In this document: piece by piece, positions 40,300 through 49,155 of the stretch
Position numbering within the stretch: the first letter of the stretch is position 1
Layout of the letters: every line of letters starts with the position of its first letter
The notes under the pieces: generated by a model
The model's input: only the letters and a program-made list of their open reading frames with translations
The model's database searches: none
What the model was told of the DNA's origin: nothing
Program-made: the position numbers and the translations under genes
Source: JAKFYM01 sp964416595
GTDB lineage: Bacteria; Bdellovibrionota; UBA1018; CAIPTA01
Assembly: GCA_964416595.1 (NCBI GenBank)
Contig: CAYQES010000008.1
Coordinates: forward strand, 34,670 to 98,669
DNA: 64,000 nucleotides
Direction: 5' to 3'

Positions 40300-42120
40300 A
40301 TGTGCGGAATTCTGTTCCACGTTTATTCCCAAAATAAAAAAGAAATTCCTGAGTCTAAATTTCGCTCGGCCCTTGCCACCATGAAAAATCGGGGGCCCGA
40401 TCATCAAGCCCTTGTGCAGGGAAGCGGTTTTGTGGCCGGCCACGCCCGTTTGGCGATCATTGATTTAAGCCCCGAAGCGAATCAGCCCTTCTGGGATTCC
40501 ACGGGCCGCTATGTGCTCACCTACAATGGGGAAATTTATAATTTCCCGGAGATCAGAAAAAAACTCATAGCCCAGGGCGTGCGATTAAAAACCCAGTCCG
40601 ACACAGAAACTCTTTTAGAAAGCATCCTGAAATTTGGTTTAGACGAAACCCTACGCTCGCTCCGGGGCATGTTCGCGTTCGTGCTTCATGATACCCAAAC
40701 TGGTTTCACCCAAGGTGCCCGGGATCATTTTGGGCAAAAGCCTTTGTATTACACAAAAGGCCCATCGGGGATCACGTTTGCTTCCAACGTGAATGCTCTC
40801 TTACAAGTGCAGGAAAAAACTTCCTTAAAAACAGAAAACTTCGCCACCTACCTCTGTAGCCGCGGCATTCTTCTGCCCGAAGAAACTTTTTTCGCGGGCA
40901 TTCACAATTTACCCGCTGGCCATAAGTTTGAATGCAAAAATAACGACATAAAAATTAACGAGTATTTTTCGCCAGCGTCCCTCCTGCAGGAAAACCTTTA
41001 CCGGGAAAACGCTGAGCTTTCCCAAGAAGAATTGTTGGAACGTCTGGGTTTCCTTTTGGGCCAAGCCATTGATCGCCATCTCTTGAGCGATGTGCCAGTG
41101 GGTGTGCTCTTGAGTGGCGGAATCGATTCTTCCTTGGTGTATGCCCTCGCGCACCAGCGCAGTAAAAAGCTCACGGCCTTCACAAAAATCACGCCCGGCA
41201 TTGAATCCATTCCCTCAGCGGTAGTGCCACAAATTTTAGAAAAATATCCCTCCCCTTGGATCAGCAATGTGGAGAATGTGCCAGAGTACCTTCCTTCTCT
41301 CTTTCGTTTTATTGCGGAATCCGGCGCACCGGCCCGTTGGGGAGGAGGCCCCCCCATGCAGCGGCTCTGCCAAGCGGCCCGGCAAGAAGGCACGCTCGTG
41401 CTCTTGGGTGGCGATTGTGTGGATGAATATTTCGCTGGCTATGATTCCCAGGCAGCCACCTTTGATGAGTTCCGCAGTGAAATGGATTTGGGCGGGCAAG
41501 TGGGCCTGAATTCCCAGTCCCCATTTTTCTTTCAAAGCCCCAATCCCCAAAATTACCTCAATCGCCAACTGGAACTGCGAAAAAATATTTTAACGAAACT
41601 TGCCTGGATCGAAGATCCTAAAGAACGCTTCCTTCAAGCTTCGCTCCTCCAAGACACCCAAATTTTCCTACAAACCTGCGGCCTGCCCAATAGTGACGCT
41701 TATTCCATGGCAGCCTCCGTGGAACTCCGCAATCCCCTGCTGGATTTAGACCTCCTCTCCTTTGTGGTGAATTTGCCCGGGAAATGGAAGTTAAGCCCTC
41801 CTTCCCCCGGAGTAACGCACCGAAATAAAAACCTGCTGCGCACCTATGCTAACCAGGTGATTGGTAAATTCATCGATGTGGCCAAAGAAGGCACCCGCAA
41901 TTACTCCATGAAAATTTCTGAGCCCGGGTATTGGAATTTGTCCCGCTTTTCTGTGCAGAAAGTGGTAAAAATCCCTGGTGATTTAAAACCAAAAGATCTA
42001 TTTAAAGTAATAAATTTGGAGCTTTTTCATCGGATTTACGCAGAGGGAGAAAGCAGCCTACCCTTAGAGCTGCTCACCCCAGAAGGCCAACGGGCACTAG
42101 TGCCGGCCGGGAAGGAATAG
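40300..42120 (+). CDS. asnB: Asparagine-synthetase-type glutamine amidotransferase
   Basis: 606 residues, the usual AsnB length. The N-terminal nucleophile Cys2 (MCGILFH) and RGPD (31-34), GHARLAIIDLS (47-57) and YNGEIYN (75-81) form the glutaminase domain. The synthetase domain has the PP-loop LLSGGIDSS (270-278), LLGGDCVDEYFAGY and MAASVELRNPLLD. It transfers ammonia from glutamine to an activated carboxylate using ATP. In glycan loci, homologues amidate uronic or other carboxyl groups instead of aspartate. Candidates here are the uronic acid from the TviB-type enzyme or a carboxymethyl group. It lies in a tight operon with gaps of 0 and 1 base. Confidence 0.88.
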   Translation: MCGILFHVYSQNKKEIPESKFRSALATMKNRGPDHQALVQGSGFVAGHARLAIIDLSPEANQPFWDSTGRYVLTYNGEIYNFPEIRKKLIAQGVRLKTQSDTETLLESILKFGLDETLRSLRGMFAFVLHDTQTGFTQGARDHFGQKPLYYTKGPSGITFASNVNALLQVQEKTSLKTENFATYLCSRGILLPEETFFAGIHNLPAGHKFECKNNDIKINEYFSPASLLQENLYRENAELSQEELLERLGFLLGQAIDRHLLSDVPVGVLLSGGIDSSLVYALAHQRSKKLTAFTKITPGIESIPSAVVPQILEKYPSPWISNVENVPEYLPSLFRFIAESGAPARWGGGPPMQRLCQAARQEGTLVLLGGDCVDEYFAGYDSQAATFDEFRSEMDLGGQVGLNSQSPFFFQSPNPQNYLNRQLELRKNILTKLAWIEDPKERFLQASLLQDTQIFLQTCGLPNSDAYSMAASVELRNPLLDLDLLSFVVNLPGKWKLSPPSPGVTHRNKNLLRTYANQVIGKFIDVAKEGTRNYSMKISEPGYWNLSRFSVQKVVKIPGDLKPKDLFKVINLELFHRIYAEGESSLPLELLTPEGQRALVPAGKE

Positions 42121-42121
42121 T

Positions 42122-42832
42122 ATGAGCAACGCAGGCGATTCCATTGTGGCGGAAAATGCCAGTTGGACTTTTGGCGGCGACGTGAGCAAAAAATTCGACG
42201 CCCACGTTTCTAAATCCGTACCTCTCTACAAAGAGGGCCATGATTTGGTGGCCAAGGTTTCCGATTTTTTCGTGGGCGATAGTTCCGTTTGTTATGAACT
42301 CGGCTGCTCCACAGGCCAGCTCACTTCCATCTTGGCCAAACGCCACGCCAAAAAGAACGCTCAATTCATCGGTATCGATGTGGAAGCGGGTATGATCGAG
42401 CAAGCCAAGGCTAAGTGCGCTGATCTTGGAAAAGTAAAATTCCTCCAGTCGGATCTCTTGGATGTGGAACTCGAAAAATCCGATCTCATTGTCTCCTACT
42501 ACACCCTGCAGTTTGTGAAACCCAAGAATCGCCAGATTCTTTTTGACCGCATTTACCAATCCCTCAACTGGGGCGGAGCTTTTTTATTGTTTGAAAAAGT
42601 GCGGGCACCCGATGCTCGTTTCCAAGATATCACCACAGCGATCTATACGGATTTCAAGATCGACCAAGGCTATAATTCCGAAGAAATCGTTTCCAAAAGC
42701 CGCAGCTTAAAGGGCGTACTGGAGCCTTTCTCTAGCCAAGGGAATATCGATCTCCTGAAACGGGCAGGCTTTGTAGACGTGATGAGCCTCATGAAATTCG
42801 TCTGCTTTGAGGGCTTTTTGGCCATCAAATAA
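42122..42832 (+). CDS. CmoA-like (carboxy-SAM synthase-related) methyltransferase-fold protein
   Basis: 236 residues. By eye it aligns end to end with E. coli CmoA (247 residues): WTF (15-17), SVPLY (32-36), YELGCSTG (58-65), GIDVEAGMIE, YTLQFVKPKNRQ, IYQSLNWGGAFLLFEK (144-159), TDFKIDQGYNSEEI and a final AGF...FLAIK. CmoA turns SAM and prephenate into carboxy-SAM and phenylpyruvate. CmoA Tyr39 is conserved (Tyr36 here), but the Arg reported to hold the carboxylate (Arg199, in QKRS) is displaced one residue (KSRS, Arg194), so activity is uncertain. It starts 1 base after AsnB, four genes below a chorismate mutase that makes prephenate. A normal methyltransferase derived from this family is the alternative. 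Confidence 0.75.
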   Translation: MSNAGDSIVAENASWTFGGDVSKKFDAHVSKSVPLYKEGHDLVAKVSDFFVGDSSVCYELGCSTGQLTSILAKRHAKKNAQFIGIDVEAGMIEQAKAKCADLGKVKFLQSDLLDVELEKSDLIVSYYTLQFVKPKNRQILFDRIYQSLNWGGAFLLFEKVRAPDARFQDITTAIYTDFKIDQGYNSEEIVSKSRSLKGVLEPFSSQGNIDLLKRAGFVDVMSLMKFVCFEGFLAIK

Positions 42833-42843
42833 GTGCGATCTCA

Positions 42844-44217
42844 ATGAAAAAAGTCCAAATCTTCGTTGATCACGACATCATCATCCGGCACTTCATCCAA
42901 AATCATTCCTTCGCGGAATTGGAAAAATCCTTCCAGGTGCAATACGTATTTCCCCATAAGCACAATCGGGTGAAAACGGACGTCACGCGCTTCATCCAAG
43001 AGTCGGGAAATGTCTCCATCGTTTGGCTGCCCGTGAACACCGCCCGCATCGCGAAACTGCGCTACCTCGCCAAAATCCAAACTTTTTACCGCAGCTACTT
43101 CGGCAAAGACTACGGCATGATCCGGCAAACCTGGAAAACCTTCATGGGAAAAAGGGAATACGCCAAAGTTTGGTTGCTCTCTTTACGTTGGATTTTTCCC
43201 TTCTATAAAAAACGTTTTTTGGCTTCGCTCCCCCCCTGCACGGAATTGGAACAAGTGATCGATGCCTTTAAGCCTGACGCGATCCTGCACCCCACGGTGC
43301 TGGAAGGCCTCTTCATTTCGGATCTTTCGGCCCTTGGCAAAAAAAAGAATATCCCTTTTATCGCCCTCATGAATTCTTGGGATAATCCTTCCACCAAAGC
43401 CATGGCTTTGGATCTACCGGAATGGTTGGTGGTTTGGGGCGAGCAATCGAAAAACCATGCGGTGCAATTCTTAGGCATGGATCCTAAGCAGGTGAAAATC
43501 CTGGGCGCCGCCCAATTTGATGTGTACCGCACACCTCCGGAAAAAAGCCGGGAAGAAATCTGCGCCAGCATGGAGATTGATCCGAACAAAAAACTCATTC
43601 TTTATGCGGGTTCCAGTAAATGCGTAAATGAAATCAAACATTTGCAGGAACTCGACCAATTGATCGTGGAAGGAAAAATCCCCAATGCCCATGTGATTTT
43701 TCGTCCCCACCCTTGGCGGGATCCCGCGCCCAACGAGGCGGATTTTTTCGATATCCCCTGGAAAAACGTGAGCATGGATCCCAGCATGCGGGAGTTTTAC
43801 AGCAAACCCAGCGCCAAGGAAGAAGTGAAGGTAAACCTCGTTAGCTATAACGCCACCCACAATATCCTCTCGGCCGTGGATTTGGTGATGTCGAATATGT
43901 CCACCCTGATGCTGGAAGCGGCCCTGCACGGGAAACCCACCCTCGCCCTCATGACAGAAACGGACCTAAAAGACAGCACCACCCTGCGGCTCATCACCCA
44001 GTTTTACTTTTTCCAGGAAATGCTGGAACGCCTGGAAATCCCTTCTTGCCGGGAGTACCGGGATCTTTCCCGCCATTGTAATGCGCTCCTAGAACAGGGG
44101 GCGACGGAAGATTTTAAGACCGAAAAGGTACGGCAAGTGGGATATTTTGTGGATCTAGGAAAAGATTCCTTTCCCTCTCAATTACGCACTTTTGTGCAAT
44201 CCTTGGTGCGCTCCTAA
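42844..44217 (+). CDS. GT-B-like surface carbohydrate transferase (CDP-glycerophosphotransferase-like)
   Basis: 457 residues. The C-terminal half resembles GT-B enzymes of the CDP-glycerol glycerophosphotransferase and capsule group: KLILYAGSSKCVNEIKHL opens the donor domain, VIFRPHPWRDP (about 283-293) carries the conserved R-X-H-P, and VDLVMSNMSTLMLEAALHGK (about 342-361) is the S-T donor motif. The first 200 residues are acceptor-side, with several basic aromatic patches for membrane contact. It would act on a lipid-linked acceptor. Start ATG 42844 lies 11 bases after the CmoA-like gene, and it ends the operon. A 116-base gap with a TTGACC hexamer at 44225 follows. Confidence 0.72.
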   Translation: MKKVQIFVDHDIIIRHFIQNHSFAELEKSFQVQYVFPHKHNRVKTDVTRFIQESGNVSIVWLPVNTARIAKLRYLAKIQTFYRSYFGKDYGMIRQTWKTFMGKREYAKVWLLSLRWIFPFYKKRFLASLPPCTELEQVIDAFKPDAILHPTVLEGLFISDLSALGKKKNIPFIALMNSWDNPSTKAMALDLPEWLVVWGEQSKNHAVQFLGMDPKQVKILGAAQFDVYRTPPEKSREEICASMEIDPNKKLILYAGSSKCVNEIKHLQELDQLIVEGKIPNAHVIFRPHPWRDPAPNEADFFDIPWKNVSMDPSMREFYSKPSAKEEVKVNLVSYNATHNILSAVDLVMSNMSTLMLEAALHGKPTLALMTETDLKDSTTLRLITQFYFFQEMLERLEIPSCREYRDLSRHCNALLEQGATEDFKTEKVRQVGYFVDLGKDSFPSQLRTFVQSLVRS

Positions 44218-44333
44218 GGGCCGTTGACCTCCTCTGGCAAACAAGATAAAACCCTGCAAACTATGGAAATTTTCAGGGAAACGTCTGAAATATGACATAT
44301 TGCGTCATCATCCAACCCCGAGGAAAATAAAAA

Positions 44334-45434
44334 ATGTTTAAAGTGAAGATTTACGGCGCGGGCTCCATCGGCAACCACTTAGCGTTTGCTTGCCGCAATA
44401 AGGGCTGGGAAGTTTTGATTTGTGATGTGGATCCTAAAGCGCTGGAGCGCACTCGCACGGAAATTTACCCGAGCCGCTACGGCAAATGGGACGAAAAAAT
44501 CCGCCTCGCCACCGTGAATGATCTTCCGAACGAAACCTACGATCTCGTGATCTTGGGCACTCCTCCTGACACGCACCAAAAATTGGCTTTAGATCTCTTG
44601 CGCAAAAACCCACCGAAAGTATTGCTGGTGGAAAAACCCCTTTGCACTCCCGCCCTCGAGCATTGCGATGAATTAGTAAAACTCGCCAAAGAAACGGGCA
44701 CCTTTATCGGCGTGGCTTATAATCACACGCTCACCACCAACACCAATATGGTGGATGGTTTTATCAAACAAAAACTCATTGGCGAACCCCAAACCCTAGT
44801 GGCCAATTTCCGAGAATATTGGGGCGGCATCTTCGCGGCACACCCTTGGCTCCAAGGCCCGTGGGATACTTATCTTGGTTTCTCCGATCGGGGCGGCGGC
44901 GCCAGCGGCGAACACTCCCACGCCATCAACATCTGGCAACACTTCTCTCACTCTCTCGGCATGGGCCGCGTAAAAGAAGTTTCCGCGATGCTCGATTTTG
45001 TGGATACCGGCAAGGCTAAATACGATCGCCTCTGCCAACTCAGCGTGCGCACGGAGCGGGGCCTCGTGGGCACCATCGTGCAGGATGTAGTAACGGAACC
45101 TGCCGAGAAAAAAGTGCGCATCCAAGGCAGCAACGGTGCCATCGAATGGCAAGTGAATTTCGACAAGAGCCACGATGCGGTTCGCCTCTGGGAAGGAAAA
45201 AATCCCATGAGGGAAACTTTGATCAACAAAACCCGCCCCGATGATTTCAAGGGCGAGATCGATCACGTGGAAGCACTTTTGAAAAATCCGTCGATTGCCT
45301 CCCCCATTTCTTTAGAGCGCGGTTTAGACACAATGATGGTGGTTACGGCTGCCCATATTTCCAACAAACTCGGGCGTACAGTAAAAATTAATTACGAAAC
45401 GGGCTTCCGCCCCGAATCGATTGTGGTGAATTAA
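44334..45434 (+). CDS. Gfo/Idh/MocA-family oxidoreductase
   Basis: 366 residues, with GAGGAA upstream. The N-terminal NAD(P) fold has YGAGSIGNHLAFA (7-19), LVILGTPPDTHQKLA and the family motif VEKPLCTPALEH with the catalytic Lys (about 101-112). HPWLQGPWDTYLGFSD and GGGASGEHSHAINIW form the C-terminal sheet with the conserved catalytic His. These enzymes oxidise or reduce sugar hydroxyls, often as the first step in making a keto sugar before amination. It begins a new plus-strand block, followed 16 bases later by the NeuB-cupin fusion, so its substrate is probably an intermediate of a nonulosonic or related amino sugar. Confidence 0.87.
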   Translation: MFKVKIYGAGSIGNHLAFACRNKGWEVLICDVDPKALERTRTEIYPSRYGKWDEKIRLATVNDLPNETYDLVILGTPPDTHQKLALDLLRKNPPKVLLVEKPLCTPALEHCDELVKLAKETGTFIGVAYNHTLTTNTNMVDGFIKQKLIGEPQTLVANFREYWGGIFAAHPWLQGPWDTYLGFSDRGGGASGEHSHAINIWQHFSHSLGMGRVKEVSAMLDFVDTGKAKYDRLCQLSVRTERGLVGTIVQDVVTEPAEKKVRIQGSNGAIEWQVNFDKSHDAVRLWEGKNPMRETLINKTRPDDFKGEIDHVEALLKNPSIASPISLERGLDTMMVVTAAHISNKLGRTVKINYETGFRPESIVVN

Positions 45435-45450
45435 GAAAGAGGAATATCCA

Positions 45451-46989
45451 GTGAGAGATTTTAATTTCGACAATCTGTTCATCTTCGAAATGGCCAACAA
45501 CCATCAGGGCGATACCCAGCACGGGATCGATATCATCCGGGCCATGGGGGAAATCGCCCGCACCGAAGATATCCGCGCGGCCGTGAAGCTGCAGTTTCGC
45601 CAGTTAGACACTTTCATCCACCCCGATTTCAAGGATCGTAAAGATGTAAAACACATCGATCGCTTCCAAAGCACCCGCATGGATCGGGAGCAATTCGAAG
45701 CCCTAGTAGCGGAAACCCGCAAACAAAACATGGTAACCATGTGCACGCCCTTCGACGAAGAATCCGTAGATCTCATCATGGAAATGCGGATTGATGTGAT
45801 CAAGGTGGGCAGTTGCTCTGCCACGGATTATCCCCTGTTAGAAAAAATCGCGATCACGGGCCGCCCCGTGGTGGCCTCCACCGGTGGCATGCACTTAAAA
45901 GACATCGACCGCCTGGTAAGCTTCTTTAAGGATCACGGCACCAAATTCGCGCTCATGCATTGTGTGGCCATCTACCCTACGCCCAATGAGAAGCTAGTAT
46001 TGAACCAAATCGAATTCTTGCGACAACGCTATCCAGATGTACCGATCGGCTTCTCCACTCACGAAGATCCCAATAACACCACCGCCGTGGCCATTGCTTA
46101 CGCCAAAGGCGCTAAATTATTTGAACGCCATGTGGGAGTAGAAACCGAGAAACATAAACTCAATAATTACTCTTCTAACCCTGAGCAAGTGCGCGCGTGG
46201 GTAAAAGCTTATAAAAACGCCGTGGTGAGCTGCGGGGGTGAACAAAGAACTCCGCCCAACTTGAGCGAATTGGAATCTTTACGCACCCTCATGCGCGGTG
46301 TGTTCGTGAAAAGGGCCGTGAAAAAAGGCGAAGTGATCCATCGAAAAGATGTGTTCTTTGCAATGCCGCTCCAAGAAGGCCAACTCTTCAGCGGCAACTG
46401 GCGGGAGGGCCAAATAGCCGATAAAGATTACGAAGCTAACGCCGCCCTAAGCGATAATATCGCCCACCTAGAAAGTTCAGAAAAAGAATTGGTTTACGAA
46501 ATCATGCTGCAAGTAAAAGGCATGCTGAACAACGCGCGCATCTTCATCGGAAAAGATAGCTCCGTGGAAATCTCCCACCACTATGGCTTGGAGCGCTTCC
46601 GGGAATACGGTGCCGTGATCGTGACTTGCATCAATAGATCTTATTGTAAAAAATTAGTGATCCAGCTTCCTCGGCAAAAACACCCCTACCACCAGCACAA
46701 ACGGAAAGAAGAAACCTTCCAACTGCTTGCGGGAGATGTGGAAGTAGAAGTGGATGGATTCCGCAGTCAATTGAAACCAGGCGACACTCTTCTAGTGGGC
46801 CCCGGCCAGTGGCATAAATTCCACACCCTGGGTGGCGCTATTTTTGAAGAAGTTTCCACCACTCACTTCAATGATGATTCGATTTACGACGATGAAAAAA
46901 TCGCTCGTTTACCAAGAGAAAAGCGCAAAACAATGATCCCCAATTGGGAAGCGGCCTTTCACAATAACCCCGATTTGGGCCACCCTTAA
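45451..46989 (+). CDS. NeuB-family synthase fused to a C-terminal cupin
   Basis: 512 residues from GTG 45451 with AGAGG upstream. Residues 1-265 are a NeuB TIM barrel: FEMANNHQGD (12-21), CTPFDEESVDLI, KVGSCSATD, ASTGGMHL and GFSTHEDP, in which the usual SDHT is STHE. Residues 275-340 resemble a SAF domain (LMRGVFVKRAVKKGEVI). The last 140 residues form a cupin: HPYHQHKRKEETFQLLAGD (about 411-429) supplies metal His/Glu, and KPGDTLLVGPGQWHKF the second half. It should condense PEP with an amino-sugar; the cupin may isomerise or epimerise substrate or product. It is distinct from the PseI at 11861, so the locus may make two nonulosonic acids. Confidence 0.82.
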   Translation: MRDFNFDNLFIFEMANNHQGDTQHGIDIIRAMGEIARTEDIRAAVKLQFRQLDTFIHPDFKDRKDVKHIDRFQSTRMDREQFEALVAETRKQNMVTMCTPFDEESVDLIMEMRIDVIKVGSCSATDYPLLEKIAITGRPVVASTGGMHLKDIDRLVSFFKDHGTKFALMHCVAIYPTPNEKLVLNQIEFLRQRYPDVPIGFSTHEDPNNTTAVAIAYAKGAKLFERHVGVETEKHKLNNYSSNPEQVRAWVKAYKNAVVSCGGEQRTPPNLSELESLRTLMRGVFVKRAVKKGEVIHRKDVFFAMPLQEGQLFSGNWREGQIADKDYEANAALSDNIAHLESSEKELVYEIMLQVKGMLNNARIFIGKDSSVEISHHYGLERFREYGAVIVTCINRSYCKKLVIQLPRQKHPYHQHKRKEETFQLLAGDVEVEVDGFRSQLKPGDTLLVGPGQWHKFHTLGGAIFEEVSTTHFNDDSIYDDEKIARLPREKRKTMIPNWEAAFHNNPDLGHP

Positions 46990-47006
46990 CTTGGAGTAGG
47001 TAACTT

Positions 47007-48017
47007 ATGTTTAATGACCAAAGCATCCTCATCACGGGAGGCACCGGATCGTTCGGAAAACAAATGGTGAAAACCATTTTGGCCCGCTACCGCCCCAAAA
47101 AACTGATTATCCTCTCCCGCGATGAACTCAAGCAATACGAAATGATGCAAACCTTTTCTCCAAGGGAATTTCCTTGCATCCGTTATTTTATCGGTGATGT
47201 GCGCGATCAAGAGCGCTTGAATGAAGCGTTTCACAATGTAGATTATGTGGTGCATGCGGCAGCTCTCAAGCAAGTGCCCGCCGCCGAATACAATCCTTTT
47301 GAGGCCATTAAAACCAACGTTCTTGGGGCCCAAAATGTGATCCGCGCCGCGATCCAACAAAAAGTAAAAAAACTCATCGCCCTTAGCACCGATAAGGCGG
47401 CGAATCCCGTGAACCTCTACGGCGCCTCCAAACTCTGCTCCGATAAACTCTTCGTGGCCGCCAACGCCATGAGTGGAGATGCGGGCACAAGCTTTTCCGT
47501 GGTTCGCTACGGCAATGTGGTTGGTAGCCGAGGATCTGTGATTCCTTTTTTCATCAAAAAGAAAAAAGACGGTATTTTACCCGTAACCGATGAGCGTATG
47601 ACCCGTTTCTCCATCACGCTCCAACAAGGAGTGGATTTTGTGTTGCAATGCTTTGATCGCATGCACGGGGGCGAACTCTTTGTACCCAAAATCCCGAGCT
47701 ACAAAATTCTCGATGTGGCCAAAGCCATCGCTCCTGATTGCAAAATCGATATCGTGGGCATTCGCCCCGGAGAAAAACTCCACGAAGTGATGGTGCCTGA
47801 AGATGAAGCCCGCTCTACTCTCGAGTTTAAGGATTATTTTATCATCCAACCAAACTTTGATTTCTGGAACGATAAGCTTCCACTGGTAACAAAAAATGGC
47901 AAACCCTGCCCCAACGGTTTCTCCTACAGCAGCAATCTAAACACGGAATGGCTCACAGTGGAGGAAATCCGCAAATTAGCCGCGGAACCCGCCCTGGAGG
48001 ATTCCATTGAAGGCTAA
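47007..48017 (+). CDS. pseB: UDP-GlcNAc 4,6-dehydratase (inverting), PseB type
   Basis: 336 residues, with GGAG upstream. The PseB/FlaA1 pattern is complete: TGGTGSFGKQ (10-19), LSRDELKQYEM, IGDVRD (62-67), HAAALKQVPAAEYNPFEA with the conserved Lys-Gln-Val-Pro block, and STDKA with Asp129/Lys130 and Tyr138 of the active site. RFSITLQQGVDF and GIRPGEKLHEVM are C-terminal family marks. It dehydrates UDP-GlcNAc and epimerises C5 to give the 4-keto-L-arabino intermediate, the first pseudaminic acid step. Its stop lies inside the start of the PseC gene (11-base overlap). Confidence 0.92.
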   Translation: MFNDQSILITGGTGSFGKQMVKTILARYRPKKLIILSRDELKQYEMMQTFSPREFPCIRYFIGDVRDQERLNEAFHNVDYVVHAAALKQVPAAEYNPFEAIKTNVLGAQNVIRAAIQQKVKKLIALSTDKAANPVNLYGASKLCSDKLFVAANAMSGDAGTSFSVVRYGNVVGSRGSVIPFFIKKKKDGILPVTDERMTRFSITLQQGVDFVLQCFDRMHGGELFVPKIPSYKILDVAKAIAPDCKIDIVGIRPGEKLHEVMVPEDEARSTLEFKDYFIIQPNFDFWNDKLPLVTKNGKPCPNGFSYSSNLNTEWLTVEEIRKLAAEPALEDSIEG

Positions 48018-49155
48018 CTTTCTGCCTTATGGCCGGCAACAGATCGATGAAGAAGATATTCAAGCGGTCGTTGAGGTTTTAAAGTCGGAATGGCTCACCA
48101 CCGGCCCAACGGTTGGTGCTTTCGAAAAAAAATTCTGTGAATTCACCGGCGCCAACCACGCCGTGGCCGTAGCCAACGGCACCGCCGCCCTCCACTGCGC
48201 CATGTTCGCCGCCAATATCCAAGAGGGCGATGAAGTGATCGTGCCCACGCTAACCTTCGCAGCTTCTGCCAATAGCGTTCTGTACCAAAAAGGAAAAGTG
48301 GTATTCGCAGATGTGCAGCCTGATACCTTGCTACTAGATCCTAAATCTGTGGAGAATAAAGTAACTTCGCGTACTAAGGCGATCGTGGCCGTGGATTATG
48401 CGGGTCAGCCTTGCGACTACGATGAATTGCAAAAAATCGCAAACCGCCACAATTTACTCCTTATTTCTGATGCGGCCCACGCCCTGGGTGCTAGCTACAA
48501 AGGCCGTAAAGCCGGCACCTACGCCGATCTTTCCACTTTTAGTTTCCACCCCGTGAAACACCTCACCACCGGCGAAGGTGGCATGATCACCACGAATAAA
48601 ACAGAATTTGATAAACGCTTACGCACCTTTCGAGGCCATGGAATCACCACGGAAGCCCGCCAACGGGAAGAGATGGGCACTTGGTACTACGAGATGCAGG
48701 AGCTCGGATTTAATTATCGCATTAACGATATCCAATGCGCGCTTGGTATTAGCCAAATAAAAAAACAATCTGCCTGGATTGAAAAGCGCCGGGCCCTCGC
48801 CAAGCAATACCGCCAAGAATTAGCCGATCTTAAAGGCGTAAGTCCACAAGTGGAACGTTCGGATCGAGAACACGCCTACCATCTATTTGTGGTGCAATTG
48901 GAGCTGGAAAAACTTTCCGTAACTCGCAACCAAGTGTTTCAATTCATGCGCGAGCAAGGCATAGGCGTGAACGTGCACTATATTCCCGTGCATTTGCATC
49001 CTTATTACCGCAACCACCAAGGCACCAAAGCGGGCCTTTGCCCCGTAGCCGAAGCCGCTTATGAAAGAATTCTTTCTTTGCCCATGTTCCCAGGCATGGA
49101 AGCAAAAGATGTGAGCCGCGTGGTGAGCTCCTTACAAAAGGCGCTTCTGCCGTGA
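48007..49155 (+). CDS. pseC: PseC-type 4-keto-sugar aminotransferase
   Basis: 382 residues from TTG 48007, overlapping PseB by 11 bases. It is a DegT/DnrJ PLP enzyme: ANGTAALHCAMFA (56-68), FAASANSVLYQKG, SDAAHALGASYKG and TFSFHPVKHLTTGEGG with the PLP lysine Lys184. The PVKHLTTGEGG string and the sequence YGRQQIDEEDI at the start are typical of PseC. It aminates the PseB product with glutamate, giving UDP-4-amino-4,6-dideoxy-L-AltNAc. The next step, N-acetylation by PseH, has no visible gene in this window; the formyltransferases are possible substitutes. Its stop overlaps the GTG of the cytidylyltransferase gene (GTGA). Confidence 0.92.
   Translation: MKANFLPYGRQQIDEEDIQAVVEVLKSEWLTTGPTVGAFEKKFCEFTGANHAVAVANGTAALHCAMFAANIQEGDEVIVPTLTFAASANSVLYQKGKVVFADVQPDTLLLDPKSVENKVTSRTKAIVAVDYAGQPCDYDELQKIANRHNLLLISDAAHALGASYKGRKAGTYADLSTFSFHPVKHLTTGEGGMITTNKTEFDKRLRTFRGHGITTEARQREEMGTWYYEMQELGFNYRINDIQCALGISQIKKQSAWIEKRRALAKQYRQELADLKGVSPQVERSDREHAYHLFVVQLELEKLSVTRNQVFQFMREQGIGVNVHYIPVHLHPYYRNHQGTKAGLCPVAEAAYERILSLPMFPGMEAKDVSRVVSSLQKALLP

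Noticed and set aside
39910..40443. 177-codon minus-strand frame
   Set aside because: Spans the junction of two well-supported plus-strand genes and has no recognisable features.
44225..44251. TTGACC...GATAAA promoter before the Gfo/Idh gene
   Set aside because: The spacer is only 15 bases and the -10 match is poor; kept only as a note.
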